From assembly GCA_964517875.1 (NCBI GenBank), contig CAZFEU010000032.1:1-24845 (forward strand): DNA of 24,845 nt, written 5' to 3'. The stretch comes from JAJPXC01 sp964517875 (lineage in GTDB: Bacteria; Bacteroidota; Bacteroidia; Bacteroidales; Muribaculaceae). Position 1 is the stretch's first letter, and each line of letters starts with the position of its first letter. A program made the position numbers and the translations under genes. Positions 16,934 to 23,741 of this stretch are shown here, one piece after another. The notes under the pieces are model-generated. The model was not told the DNA's origin, ran no database searches, and saw only the letters and a program-made list of their open reading frames with translations.

Positions 16934-17590
16934 ATGAAGAAATTCTTAACTCCGTTTTTGCCATTTCTGTTTTTAGTAGTATTTATCACTTCATGCTCTG
17001 ATGAAGATGTTTACCCTATAGATGATTGGGAAGGTCGCAGCGAGGGAAAGAACTACTCATGGGCTCATGACGACAATGGCCTACTCTACTGCACCAGCAA
17101 AACAATGGATGAAAGCACTTACCTCACCAAAGTTTGTGAATATGCATGGAAAGTGGTAGCTCGCAGGATGTTAGGGATAGATTTGAAATGGGAAACGGAT
17201 ATGCATAACCCCTATTGGTGGACTGGAGGAGGGGAATCATACTATTATTATACGACAGATAAATGCCTCAGTTTTGCGCGTATAAGCCCTGAGTCGAGCT
17301 TCCTCACAGACGCAAAGTGGATTTATGAGGAGAATACAATAACATGGGAAAATGGTCGATGCGGGATTCATGGAGATTATTACAATTTGATAGGAATGCT
17401 CTCTGATGTATATCTTGAGAGGATACAAACGTTCTATTCTTCCAGCGTGCCATCACGATATGGATATGAAATTTATCAACGTTGCGAAGATTTTGACATA
17501 GACGAGATGTTGAATTCGGCTATTACCTTCGAAGAGCTTGAACGTTTGCGCTATGAGTGGGCTCTAAGCCAACGCCAAAACGAAGAATGA
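16934..17590 (+). CDS. Orphan surface-type lipoprotein, unknown family
   Basis: I do not recognise this 218-residue protein. It has a clear lipoprotein signal (lipobox ITSC, Cys21) followed at once by SDEDV, which matches the Ser-Asp/Glu surface-export tag reported for Bacteroides lipoproteins, so exposure on the cell surface is likely. The mature part is rich in Tyr, Trp and acidic residues, with a run of four Tyr near ~115 and a helical C-terminus from ~175. No repeat, catalytic motif or known domain is evident. Base composition is visibly more AT-rich than its neighbours, it has its own promoter and terminator, and no operon partner, all compatible with recent acquisition. Confidence 0.8.
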   Translation: MKKFLTPFLPFLFLVVFITSCSDEDVYPIDDWEGRSEGKNYSWAHDDNGLLYCTSKTMDESTYLTKVCEYAWKVVARRMLGIDLKWETDMHNPYWWTGGGESYYYYTTDKCLSFARISPESSFLTDAKWIYEENTITWENGRCGIHGDYYNLIGMLSDVYLERIQTFYSSSVPSRYGYEIYQRCEDFDIDEMLNSAITFEELERLRYEWALSQRQNEE

Positions 17591-17612
17591 CACTCCTTCC
17601 TATATAATATGT

Positions 17613-17648
17613 CGCGAGCCTGCTCCTATGACGGGGGGCAGGCTCGCG
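17613..17648. terminator. Bidirectional hairpin terminator between the orphan lipoprotein and rng
   Basis: A 14-bp stem (CGCGAGCCTGCTCC with GGGGCAGGCTCGCG, one G·T) and 8-nt loop sits between convergent genes. T-rich sequence follows on the plus strand and AT-rich sequence on the minus strand, so it can serve both. Confidence 0.85.
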
Positions 17649-17681
17649 TTGTGTTGTGGGATTGGGCTCCTGTGAAGGAGG

Positions 17682-19307
17682 TCATTCCTGCGGGTTACGG
17701 GTCTTGGCTTTGGTTTTGTTTTTGGTTGATGACGATGCCATGTCTTTTTCCTCCTTGAGGTCTACTTCGTTGCCTTCCCTGTCGATCACGCGGTATTGCA
17801 GGTAGGCCAGCGACTGGTCGGGCACTATCTTGAAGCTACGCCCAAGCTCCATACGCCAGCGGCGATAGGGGGAGATTAGGCCCTTTTTGAGGAATGCGTC
17901 GACATATGGGTGAACATACATCACGAAGCACTTTGCCTTAAGGGTATTAACGAGATATTCGAGCTTCTCGTGAAGGGTGTCGGTAAATAGCAGCGAGGGC
18001 TGCACGTGCCCCTTGCCGTAGCACGAGGGGCAGGTCTCGGCGGTCTCGATGTCGAGTGCGGGGCGCACGCGCTGACGAGTGATTTGCATCAGGCCAAACT
18101 TGCTAAGGGGCAATATGTTGTGGCGAGCGCGGTCGGTGGCCATCACCTCGCGCATGTGCTCATAGAGCTTCTGACGGTGCTCGGCCGAGTTCATGTCGAT
18201 GAAGTCGATCACGATGATGCCTCCCATGTCGCGTAGGCGCAGCTGTCGGGCTATCTCGTCGGCGGCTCGGAGGTTGACATCGAGGGCGTTGCTCTCCTGG
18301 TCGGATGATGCCTTGGATCGGTTGCCCGAGTTCACGTCAATCACATGGAGAGCTTCGGTGTGTTCGATGATGATATAGGCTCCTGACTTAAAGGATACAG
18401 TCTTGCCAAACGACGATTTTATTTGCCTGGTGATGTTGAAGTGGTCGAATATGGGTATGTCGCCTGTGTAGAGCTTGACTATGTCGCTGCGCTCGGGAGC
18501 AATGAGCGACACGTATTTCTTGATTTGCGACATCACTTCCTCGTCATTGACGTAGATGTTCTCAAACGATGGGCTGAACACATCGCGAAGCACACTGACG
18601 ATGCGGCTCTCCTCCTCAAATACGAGGGCCGGAGCCTTCGACCGACGGGCTTTGGCCAATGTGTCCTCCCAGCTTTTCACGAGTGTCTTCAGCTCGTTGT
18701 TGAGCTCGGCCACTCGTTTACCCTCGGCTGAGGTGCGTATGATGACACCGAAATTCTTGGGCTTGATGCTCTCTATGAGTTGGCGCAGGCGCAGCTTCTC
18801 CTCGGTAGTCTTGATTTTCTGCGATATCGATATCTTGTCGCTGAAGGGGATGAGCACCATGTATCGGCCTGTGAGTGAGAGCTCGGTGGTGAGGCGCGGC
18901 CCCTTTGACGATATCGGTTCCTTTACGATCTGCACCAGCAGCTGCTGGCCGGGCTGCAGCACATCGGTGACTGAGCCGTGCTTGTCGATGTCGGGGAGGA
19001 GCTTCATCTTCGACACCTGGGGCAATGCGCTCTTGGGGTCGTCGAGGAGCTGGTTGATAAATTGGGCGTAGGATGAAAAATGTGAGCCAAGATCCAAATA
19101 ATGCAGAAATGCGTCCTTTTCGTAGCCCACGTTGACAAACGCGGCGTTCAAGCCGGGCATCAGCTTCTTGACCTTGGCCAGGTATATATCGCCCACAGCA
19201 TAGGATACGTCGCGCGACTCTTTCTGGAGTGATACGAGCCGCGAATCCTCGAGCAGGGCTATCGATACCTCGGTAGGCTTTACGTCAACTACGAGTTCGC
19301 TTTTCAT
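17682..19307 (-). CDS. rng: Ribonuclease G/E family endoribonuclease
   Basis: An endoribonuclease that cleaves single-stranded AU-rich RNA with preference for 5'-monophosphate ends, acting in rRNA maturation and mRNA decay. With the ATG at 19307 it is 541 residues, the RNase G size class. The S1 domain inserted near the N-terminus spans ~36-145. The catalytic magnesium sites are in VIDVNSG at 322-328 and IDFIDM at 367-372, and the Zn-link is CPSC at 426-429. A longer in-frame start at 19403 is rejected: the family N-terminus is SELVVDV and the extra residues are low-complexity. It follows the HU and bS22-like genes after a 220-nt leader containing inverted repeats. Confidence 0.95.
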   Translation of the reverse strand: MKSELVVDVKPTEVSIALLEDSRLVSLQKESRDVSYAVGDIYLAKVKKLMPGLNAAFVNVGYEKDAFLHYLDLGSHFSSYAQFINQLLDDPKSALPQVSKMKLLPDIDKHGSVTDVLQPGQQLLVQIVKEPISSKGPRLTTELSLTGRYMVLIPFSDKISISQKIKTTEEKLRLRQLIESIKPKNFGVIIRTSAEGKRVAELNNELKTLVKSWEDTLAKARRSKAPALVFEEESRIVSVLRDVFSPSFENIYVNDEEVMSQIKKYVSLIAPERSDIVKLYTGDIPIFDHFNITRQIKSSFGKTVSFKSGAYIIIEHTEALHVIDVNSGNRSKASSDQESNALDVNLRAADEIARQLRLRDMGGIIVIDFIDMNSAEHRQKLYEHMREVMATDRARHNILPLSKFGLMQITRQRVRPALDIETAETCPSCYGKGHVQPSLLFTDTLHEKLEYLVNTLKAKCFVMYVHPYVDAFLKKGLISPYRRWRMELGRSFKIVPDQSLAYLQYRVIDREGNEVDLKEEKDMASSSTKNKTKAKTRNPQE

Positions 19308-19387
19308 TACTGTTTGGTTGCATTGGCCGCCTTGCGCGAGATGCGCCGGCGGCGAGTGGTGTTGTTGAGGTTTGGGGTTTACATAAA

Positions 19388-19460
19388 CGCTAAGAACAAA
19401 CACTTTCAGGGCTTAACCTACTGATCTCAGCATCCCCTCAAGGTTTGTTCTTGTGTAGCG
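19388..19460 (-). repeat. Inverted repeat in the rng leader
   Basis: AAGAACAAA (19392-19400) and TTTGTTCTT (19444-19452) are perfect 9-bp inverted copies around a 43-nt loop. The stem can extend by CGCT/AGCG (19388-19391 and 19457-19460) across a 4-nt bulge. A second hairpin, CCGCCcCC/GGtGGCGG, lies at ~19502-19520. Together they make the 220-nt stretch between the small ribosomal gene and rng strongly structured. Confidence 0.55.
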
Positions 19461-19527
19461 TGTGGAATTGCAGCGCACTAAGAAGTAAGTGGCTCATGCC
19501 GCCCCCTACAAGGTGGCGGGCCGAGAT

Positions 19528-19617
19528 TTATTTCTTCTTATGACGGTTCTTTCTCAGACGTTTTTTGCGCTTGTGGGTAGCCATCTTGTGGCCTTTACGT
19601 TTTTTTCCGCTTGGCAT
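19528..19617 (-). CDS. 29-residue bS22/mS38-like (AURKAIP1/COX24) ribosomal peptide
   Basis: A tiny gene of 29 codons plus stop, beginning MPSGKKRKGHKMATHKRKKR and ending in HKKK; 18 of 29 residues are Lys, Arg or His. The KMxxHKRKKRxRKNRH pattern matches the AURKAIP1/COX24 domain, known as mitochondrial mS38 and mycobacterial small-subunit protein bS22, which threads into rRNA. It lies 60 nt downstream of HU and 220 nt upstream of rng on the same strand, as I recall for other Bacteroidetes. The ATG at 19617 is used because the pattern starts there. The ribosomal role is by homology. Confidence 0.85.
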   Translation of the reverse strand: MPSGKKRKGHKMATHKRKKRLRKNRHKKK

Positions 19618-19677
19618 TTTACGCGTGGTTTAAAGTATGGTTAAAAATATATGTAATCTCTTAGGTGCGAGCCTGCA

Positions 19678-19950
19678 TTATTTTACGTCCTCCATGAACA
19701 CCTTGGCGGGCTTGAATGCGGGAATCTTGTGCTCGGGGATGATGATTGTGGTGTTCTTAGAGATATTGCGTGCGGTCTTCTCTGAGCGGGTCTTCACGAT
19801 GAAGCTACCGAAGCCGCGGAGGTATACATTCTCACCATGAGCGAGAGAGTCCTTTACCACCTCCATGAATTTTTCAATAGTCTCGAGCACGTTGGCCTTG
19901 TCGATGCCTGTCGAACGTGAGATTTCGTTTACGATGTCAGCTTTTGTCAT
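19678..19950 (-). CDS. HU/IHF-family DNA-binding protein
   Basis: A 90-residue histone-like protein that bends and compacts DNA as a dimer. It has the N-terminal helical dimerisation segment (MTKADIVNEIS, then ETIEKFMEVV), the GFGSF turn at ~47-51 and the beta-arm containing RNISKNTTIIIP, where the usual arm-tip RNP is less clear, before the FKPAK segment near the end. Sequence alone does not decide between HU and IHF. It starts the cluster with the bS22-like gene and rng. Upstream DNA has two A8-tract repeats and a palindrome near the probable promoter, which might allow self-regulation. Confidence 0.95.
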   Translation of the reverse strand: MTKADIVNEISRSTGIDKANVLETIEKFMEVVKDSLAHGENVYLRGFGSFIVKTRSEKTARNISKNTTIIIPEHKIPAFKPAKVFMEDVK

Positions 19951-20029
19951 TGTAGTAATTTTTTATGATAATGATACGATATATCTTATTTACAAACCCT
20001 TAGCCATCCCTCGAAGGCGAAGTGGCGGA

Positions 20030-20091
20030 ATTTGCAAGCGCAAATATCGCACTTTTTTTTCAATTGGAAGCTATGCTGCACACTTTTTTTT
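20030..20091 (-). promoter_or_regulatory. A-tract repeats and palindrome upstream of the HU gene
   Basis: Plus-strand CACTTTTTTTT occurs at 20050-20060 and 20081-20091, 31 bp apart, about three helical turns, so on the minus strand two A8 tracts are in phase and should bend the DNA. A perfect palindrome ATTTGC-AAGC-GCAAAT lies at 20030-20045, overlapping an imperfect -7 box (GATATTTG). No matching -33 box was found. Confidence 0.4.
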
Positions 20092-20138
20092 AAATAAATC
20101 GCAAGTTTTGACCATATTAGATGCGTTATAACTCCGAT

Positions 20139-20873
20139 TTATGCCCCATAACCGCGTCTTTCACCTCCGATACGCCACCATGAGTAGTCGGTGTCGCGGT
20201 CGTAGACGTCGCTCCGCTCCAATCGCTTCAGCCTACGCACCACCCTGAGTGTCACAGGCAGAGCTATCACCTCGTAGATGGTCTTAACCAGCGCCTGTGT
20301 AAGTATCATCGACACTATCACTCCCCACGGCAGCACTCCGCCAAAGGCCACAGGGAAGAAAACGCACGAGTCAACCCCCTCACCCCAAAGCGTCGATACG
20401 ATGGCGCGCACCGAGAAGTGCCGCCCACCCTGGCTCACCTTCATGCGGCTCATCACATAGGCGTTGACCATCGAACCGCACAGAAAGGCTCCGAAGCTTG
20501 CCACCATGATGCGGGGCACTGCCCCGTAGATGCGCTCCATGGCCTCCTGAGCCTCCCAATGCGCTCCGCCCGGGAGCATGATGCCCAGCTGAAGCAACAC
20601 CGCCACAAGCAGCGACATAGCGAATCCGAGCCATATCACCAGCCGAGCACGGCCAAATCCGTACACCTCTACGATGCAGTCGCTGAGTATGTAGCTTATC
20701 GGAAACACCACGACACCGGCGGTGAGCGTCATAGGGCCGAAATCGATTGTCTTGATCTCAAGGAGATTGGACACAATAAGGCATACGCTGAACAGCGCCG
20801 CCAACATCACAAAAATCGGGGAGAAGCCGCTGGTAGCACCCTGCGGCGAGGGGTTGGATTGTAGTTGAGCCAT
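20139..20873 (-). CDS. yhhQ: Queuosine precursor transporter (VUT/YhhQ family)
   Basis: An inner-membrane carrier for queuosine precursors (preQ0/preQ1). The 244 residues contain about six TM helices and the family signature around residues 40-75: a helix ending in SNLLEIKTIDFG, then TLTAGVVVFPISYILSDCIVEVYG. The conserved later stretch GEGVDSCVFFPVAF is present as well. Substrate assignment is supported by the preQ1-I riboswitch that ends four nt before the ATG. A TATCTTCG box at 20932-20925 would start the RNA just upstream of that riboswitch. The gene is monocistronic, divergent from the small unknown gene. The C-terminal tail is charged and cytoplasmic. Confidence 0.93.
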   Translation of the reverse strand: MAQLQSNPSPQGATSGFSPIFVMLAALFSVCLIVSNLLEIKTIDFGPMTLTAGVVVFPISYILSDCIVEVYGFGRARLVIWLGFAMSLLVAVLLQLGIMLPGGAHWEAQEAMERIYGAVPRIMVASFGAFLCGSMVNAYVMSRMKVSQGGRHFSVRAIVSTLWGEGVDSCVFFPVAFGGVLPWGVIVSMILTQALVKTIYEVIALPVTLRVVRRLKRLERSDVYDRDTDYSWWRIGGERRGYGA

Positions 20874-20877
20874 AGTT

Positions 20878-20906
20878 CTTGTTTTTTAGGAGGTTACAAG
20901 CACTCC
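20878..20906 (-). ncRNA. preQ1 class I riboswitch
   Basis: In the minus-strand RNA, GGAG (20906-20903) pairs with CUCC (20892-20889) as P1. The 10-nt loop UGCUUGUAAC contains CUUGU, which pairs perfectly with ACAAG (20882-20878) after an A-rich linker, forming an H-type pseudoknot. The loop ending GUAAC-C and the tail AAAACAAG align base for base with the preQ1-I aptamer of Thermoanaerobacter tengcongensis, including the ligand-binding C. It stops four nt before the transporter start codon, so translational control is the likely mode. It was recognised by eye from the fold and conserved bases. Confidence 0.85.
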
Positions 20907-20924
20907 GCATGATTTTAATCGGCG

Positions 20925-20932
20925 CGAAGATA
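20925..20932 (-). promoter_or_regulatory. Candidate -7 box for the queuosine transporter
   Basis: TATCTTCG on the minus strand matches TAnnTTTG except one base. Transcription would begin near 20919, ~12 nt before the riboswitch. No convincing -33 element is visible. Confidence 0.45.
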
Positions 20933-20950
20933 CGCATTTTTCACCTCTCA

Positions 20951-20983
20951 TTGGCTCGATTAACGCTTTTTTATGTATTTTTG
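20951..20983 (+). promoter_or_regulatory. Promoter for the unknown/cyclophilin/M16 operon
   Basis: TTGG (20951-20954), 21 nt, then TATTTTTG (20976-20983), a full match to TAnnTTTG. The start codon of the first gene is at 21018, giving a ~28-nt leader. Confidence 0.7.
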
Positions 20984-21017
20984 CCGTGCAACTGTAAACT
21001 CACCGTTATAATAAATT

Positions 21018-21395
21018 ATGAGTAACGACATCCCCAAACATGTGCTCAGAGACCCCGACGGCCTTGTAACATACGAATATATCGCCAACAACATCGAGTC
21101 GCTCACCTCGGAAAATATCCAGCCTCTGATCGACAACTTAATTAAGGCCGACACCACCGGACAGTTCACAGCCTCGGCCGCACGCTATCTCTACGCAATC
21201 GACCCCTCATCCTTTGCGGCCCCAATCAACACGCTGGTGGCCGCTACCATCGACCGTGACCGCGAGCGCCGATACATCGGCACCCTACTCCAGGCAATAT
21301 GGGGCAACGACTACGAATCGCACATCTCCGAGCTAAATATCACCGACGACAACTTCCGCCGTATCTACAAACGCCTATACTCCCGGGGCATCTAA
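21018..21395 (+). CDS. Small hypothetical protein, helical, unknown function
   Basis: I do not recognise this 125-residue protein as a named family. It has no signal peptide or TM segment, is predicted mostly helical, and starts with an acidic N-terminus (DPDGLVTYEYIANN). Repeating helix-like units such as SLTSENIQPLIDNLI and SFAAPINTLVAATID suggest a short HEAT- or TPR-like fold and hence a binding role. High GC and third-position C match the following genes, so it looks like a resident gene. The cyclophilin gene starts 18 nt after its stop, and a consensus promoter precedes it, so it is the first gene of that operon. A cytoplasmic location is inferred. Confidence 0.78.
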   Translation: MSNDIPKHVLRDPDGLVTYEYIANNIESLTSENIQPLIDNLIKADTTGQFTASAARYLYAIDPSSFAAPINTLVAATIDRDRERRYIGTLLQAIWGNDYESHISELNITDDNFRRIYKRLYSRGI

Positions 21396-21413
21396 TCATT
21401 TAAAACCAACACA

Positions 21414-22253
21414 ATGCGCATCACCCTAATGCTGGCAATGCTAATATCGCTCGTCAGCTGTCAAAAATCACAAGCCATGAACGAATCCAATCCCACCACC
21501 GACACCAACGACGTGCTCGTCGACATCAACACTACTATGGGCGACATCCGCATCCGCCTTTTTGCCGACACACCCAAGCATCGCGACAACTTCGTGAAGC
21601 TTGTCAACGAAGGTTACTATAATGGCGTGCTTTTCCACCGCGTAATCTCCGACTTTATGATCCAGACCGGCGACCCCGACTCCAAGACCGCCGCGAAGGG
21701 GCAGCAACTCGGCTCAGGTGGCCCGGGCTACACTCTCGAAGCCGAAATCCAATACCCCAAGCATTTCCATCAGCGCGGAGCACTGGCTGCTGCCCGCACA
21801 GGCGACCAGGTCAACCCCGAGCGCCGTTCGTCAGGCTCACAGTTCTACATTGTCACCGGTCAAGCCTACACCTCAGCACAGCTCGACCGCATGGAGTCGC
21901 AGCTACGCCAGGCACAGATGCAAGGCATATTCAACCAGCTTGCCGCCGAGCGCATGGACCAGATACGCCAGATGCAAGCCGCAGGCGACTCCCAGGGCCT
22001 GCAAAAGCTCCAGGAAGAGCTCATAACCATCACCGAATCAAAGGTCGACCCCAATGCTCCCGTCCTCACCCCTGAGATGCGACAAGCCTACTCGACAGTG
22101 GGAGGAGCACCTCACCTCGACGGCCAGTACACCGTGTTCGGCCAGGTTGAATCGGGCATGGACGTTGTAGACAAGATCGAAAAGGTGGCCACCGACCGCT
22201 CCGATCGCCCCGTCGACGACGTGAAGATCATAAGCATGACAATCGTCAAGTGA
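21414..22253 (+). CDS. Cyclophilin-type peptidyl-prolyl isomerase lipoprotein
   Basis: A prolyl isomerase that speeds cis-trans peptide isomerisation during folding of exported proteins. The 279 residues start with a lipoprotein signal (LVSC, Cys16). The following QKSQ lacks the acidic surface tag, so an inner-facing periplasmic location is likely. The cyclophilin core begins near 36 (TTMGDIRIRLF) with LFHRVISDFMIQTGD and SGSQFYIVTG. A helical, Gln-rich insertion of ~75 residues (~150-225) splits the fold before the closing YTVFGQVESGMDVVDKI segment; such inserts occur in Bacteroidetes cyclophilins. Its TGA overlaps the M16 start by one base (TGATG), implying translational coupling. Confidence 0.94.
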   Translation: MRITLMLAMLISLVSCQKSQAMNESNPTTDTNDVLVDINTTMGDIRIRLFADTPKHRDNFVKLVNEGYYNGVLFHRVISDFMIQTGDPDSKTAAKGQQLGSGGPGYTLEAEIQYPKHFHQRGALAAARTGDQVNPERRSSGSQFYIVTGQAYTSAQLDRMESQLRQAQMQGIFNQLAAERMDQIRQMQAAGDSQGLQKLQEELITITESKVDPNAPVLTPEMRQAYSTVGGAPHLDGQYTVFGQVESGMDVVDKIEKVATDRSDRPVDDVKIISMTIVK

Positions 22254-23488
22254 TGCAAGTCAACTCAGCCACACTCGACAACGGCCTACGCATATTCCAC
22301 CACCACGACCCATCAACGGCCATGGTGGTGGTAAACATATTATATAATGTGGGAGCGCGCGACGAGTCGCCACAATCAACAGGCATAGCCCACTTGTTTG
22401 AGCACCTGATGTTTGGCGGCTCAAAACACGTCAGCTCCTACGACCAGGCCATCGAGCGTGCCGGCGGCGTCAACAACGCATGGACCAGCAACGACTTCAC
22501 CTCATTCTACGATATCCTACCCGCCCACAACGCCGAAACAGCATTCTGGGCCGAAAGCGACCGCATGGCGTGGCTCAACCTCTCGCCCCAAAGCCTTGAG
22601 GTGCAACGCCAGGTGGTAATCGAAGAGTTTAAGCAGCAGTGCCTCAACCGCCCCTACGGCGACATGTCGCACCACCTGCGCCGCATGGTATATACCTCCC
22701 ACCCCTACCGCTGGCCGGTAATCGGCCTCACTCCCCAGCACATAGCCGATTTCACCCTCGAGCAGGCCCAGCAATTCTACCGCAGCCACTACCTGCCCAA
22801 CAACGCATCACTCATCGTAGCCGGCAACATCACCTTCGAGCGCACCCTTGAGTTCGCAAAGCGATGGTTTGGCGACATACCTCCTGGTGATGTAGCTCCG
22901 CGACTTTACGCCCCCGAGCCATCCCAGACCTCACCCCGCGAAGTCACAGTCAACGCTCCAGTGCCTCACACCATGCTACTGCTGGCCTACCCCATGGGAC
23001 ACTTCGGGTCCAAGCAATATATCGCCGCCGACACTATTACCGACATCCTCAGCGCCGGGCGATCGGCACGCCTCACACGCCAGCTGCTCAACGCCACTGA
23101 CCTGTTCACCGCAATCGACGCATCAATCACCGGCAGCGACGAACCCGGCATGCTCCTGATATCCGCACGGCTTCGCGAAAACACCCCGCAAAATATCGAC
23201 CGCGCACGCCAGCGCATCGCCGACACCCTGCAGCAGCTCGTCACCGACGGCGTGTCGTCCCACGAGCTCGAGCGAACCATCAACCGCTCCACATCGACGT
23301 TTACGTTCTCCAACGTCGACCTGCTCACACGCACCCAGAACATCGCCAACTACCACTCCCGCGGCATCGACATCAACACAGTGATTCCCGCCTATCGCTC
23401 CATCACTCCCGACCAAATCACAGAAGCAGCCACCTCAATTCTCCGTCCCGACGCACTCTCCACCCTCATCTACGGCCCGCTCGACTAA
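22253..23488 (+). CDS. M16 family zinc metallopeptidase (single-unit, processing-protease type)
   Basis: A 411-residue insulinase/processing-peptidase relative. The inverted zinc motif HLFEH is at His47, Glu50, His51, and the further glutamate ligand lies in VIEE at 122-125, so it should be the catalytically competent half. It contains the usual active-type N-terminal half and a degenerate C-terminal half. No signal peptide is visible, suggesting a cytoplasmic place, or export by an unseen route. An in-frame GTG at 22250 precedes the ATG at 22253; the ATG is chosen because it overlaps the upstream stop as TGATG. It is last in the operon with the cyclophilin. The usual inactive M16 partner is not adjacent. 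Confidence 0.93.
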   Translation: MQVNSATLDNGLRIFHHHDPSTAMVVVNILYNVGARDESPQSTGIAHLFEHLMFGGSKHVSSYDQAIERAGGVNNAWTSNDFTSFYDILPAHNAETAFWAESDRMAWLNLSPQSLEVQRQVVIEEFKQQCLNRPYGDMSHHLRRMVYTSHPYRWPVIGLTPQHIADFTLEQAQQFYRSHYLPNNASLIVAGNITFERTLEFAKRWFGDIPPGDVAPRLYAPEPSQTSPREVTVNAPVPHTMLLLAYPMGHFGSKQYIAADTITDILSAGRSARLTRQLLNATDLFTAIDASITGSDEPGMLLISARLRENTPQNIDRARQRIADTLQQLVTDGVSSHELERTINRSTSTFTFSNVDLLTRTQNIANYHSRGIDINTVIPAYRSITPDQITEAATSILRPDALSTLIYGPLD

Positions 23489-23677
23489 TCCCTTCAAGCC
23501 GATTGTCTCTTATTCTCATAGCCTGGTGAACTTGGGAGATCTTGAAATAAATATTTATTTTCTTCTCTATGCCAAAAGATTGCTAAAATTTTACCACCTT
23601 TGCAACATTATTGCATATTTGACACCTAAGACCACAACATACTGAAAACCATCTCATGCCAATATAAGAAATACAAT

Positions 23678-23720
23678 CCGAGCAGTAGCTAAGGTTTGGC
23701 CGTCTGTCAAAGCCGCTCGG
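23678..23720 (+). promoter_or_regulatory. Structured leader of dinD
   Basis: CCGAGC pairs with GCTCGG across the 43-nt element. Inside, GGTTTG pairs with CAAAGCC, with one bulged G and a 9-nt loop, and AGTAGCTAA is left unpaired on one side. It ends 21 nt before the dinD ATG. The rest of the 253-bp gap (23489-23741) is AT-rich; no full consensus promoter or LexA site could be recognised. An out-of-frame ATG at 23729 would open a ~24-codon ORF overlapping the dinD start. Confidence 0.4.
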
Positions 23721-23741
23721 GGAGAGTCATGTTTTTTCACC

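Noticed and set aside
19308..19403. An in-frame 32-residue extension of RNase G
   Set aside because: The family N-terminus begins at the SELVVDV segment and the extension is low-complexity without signal features. It also overlaps the leader inverted repeat.
23489..23741. A LexA-type SOS box before dinD
   Set aside because: No convincing palindromic operator was found, and LexA sites in this phylum are not well enough known to call one by eye.
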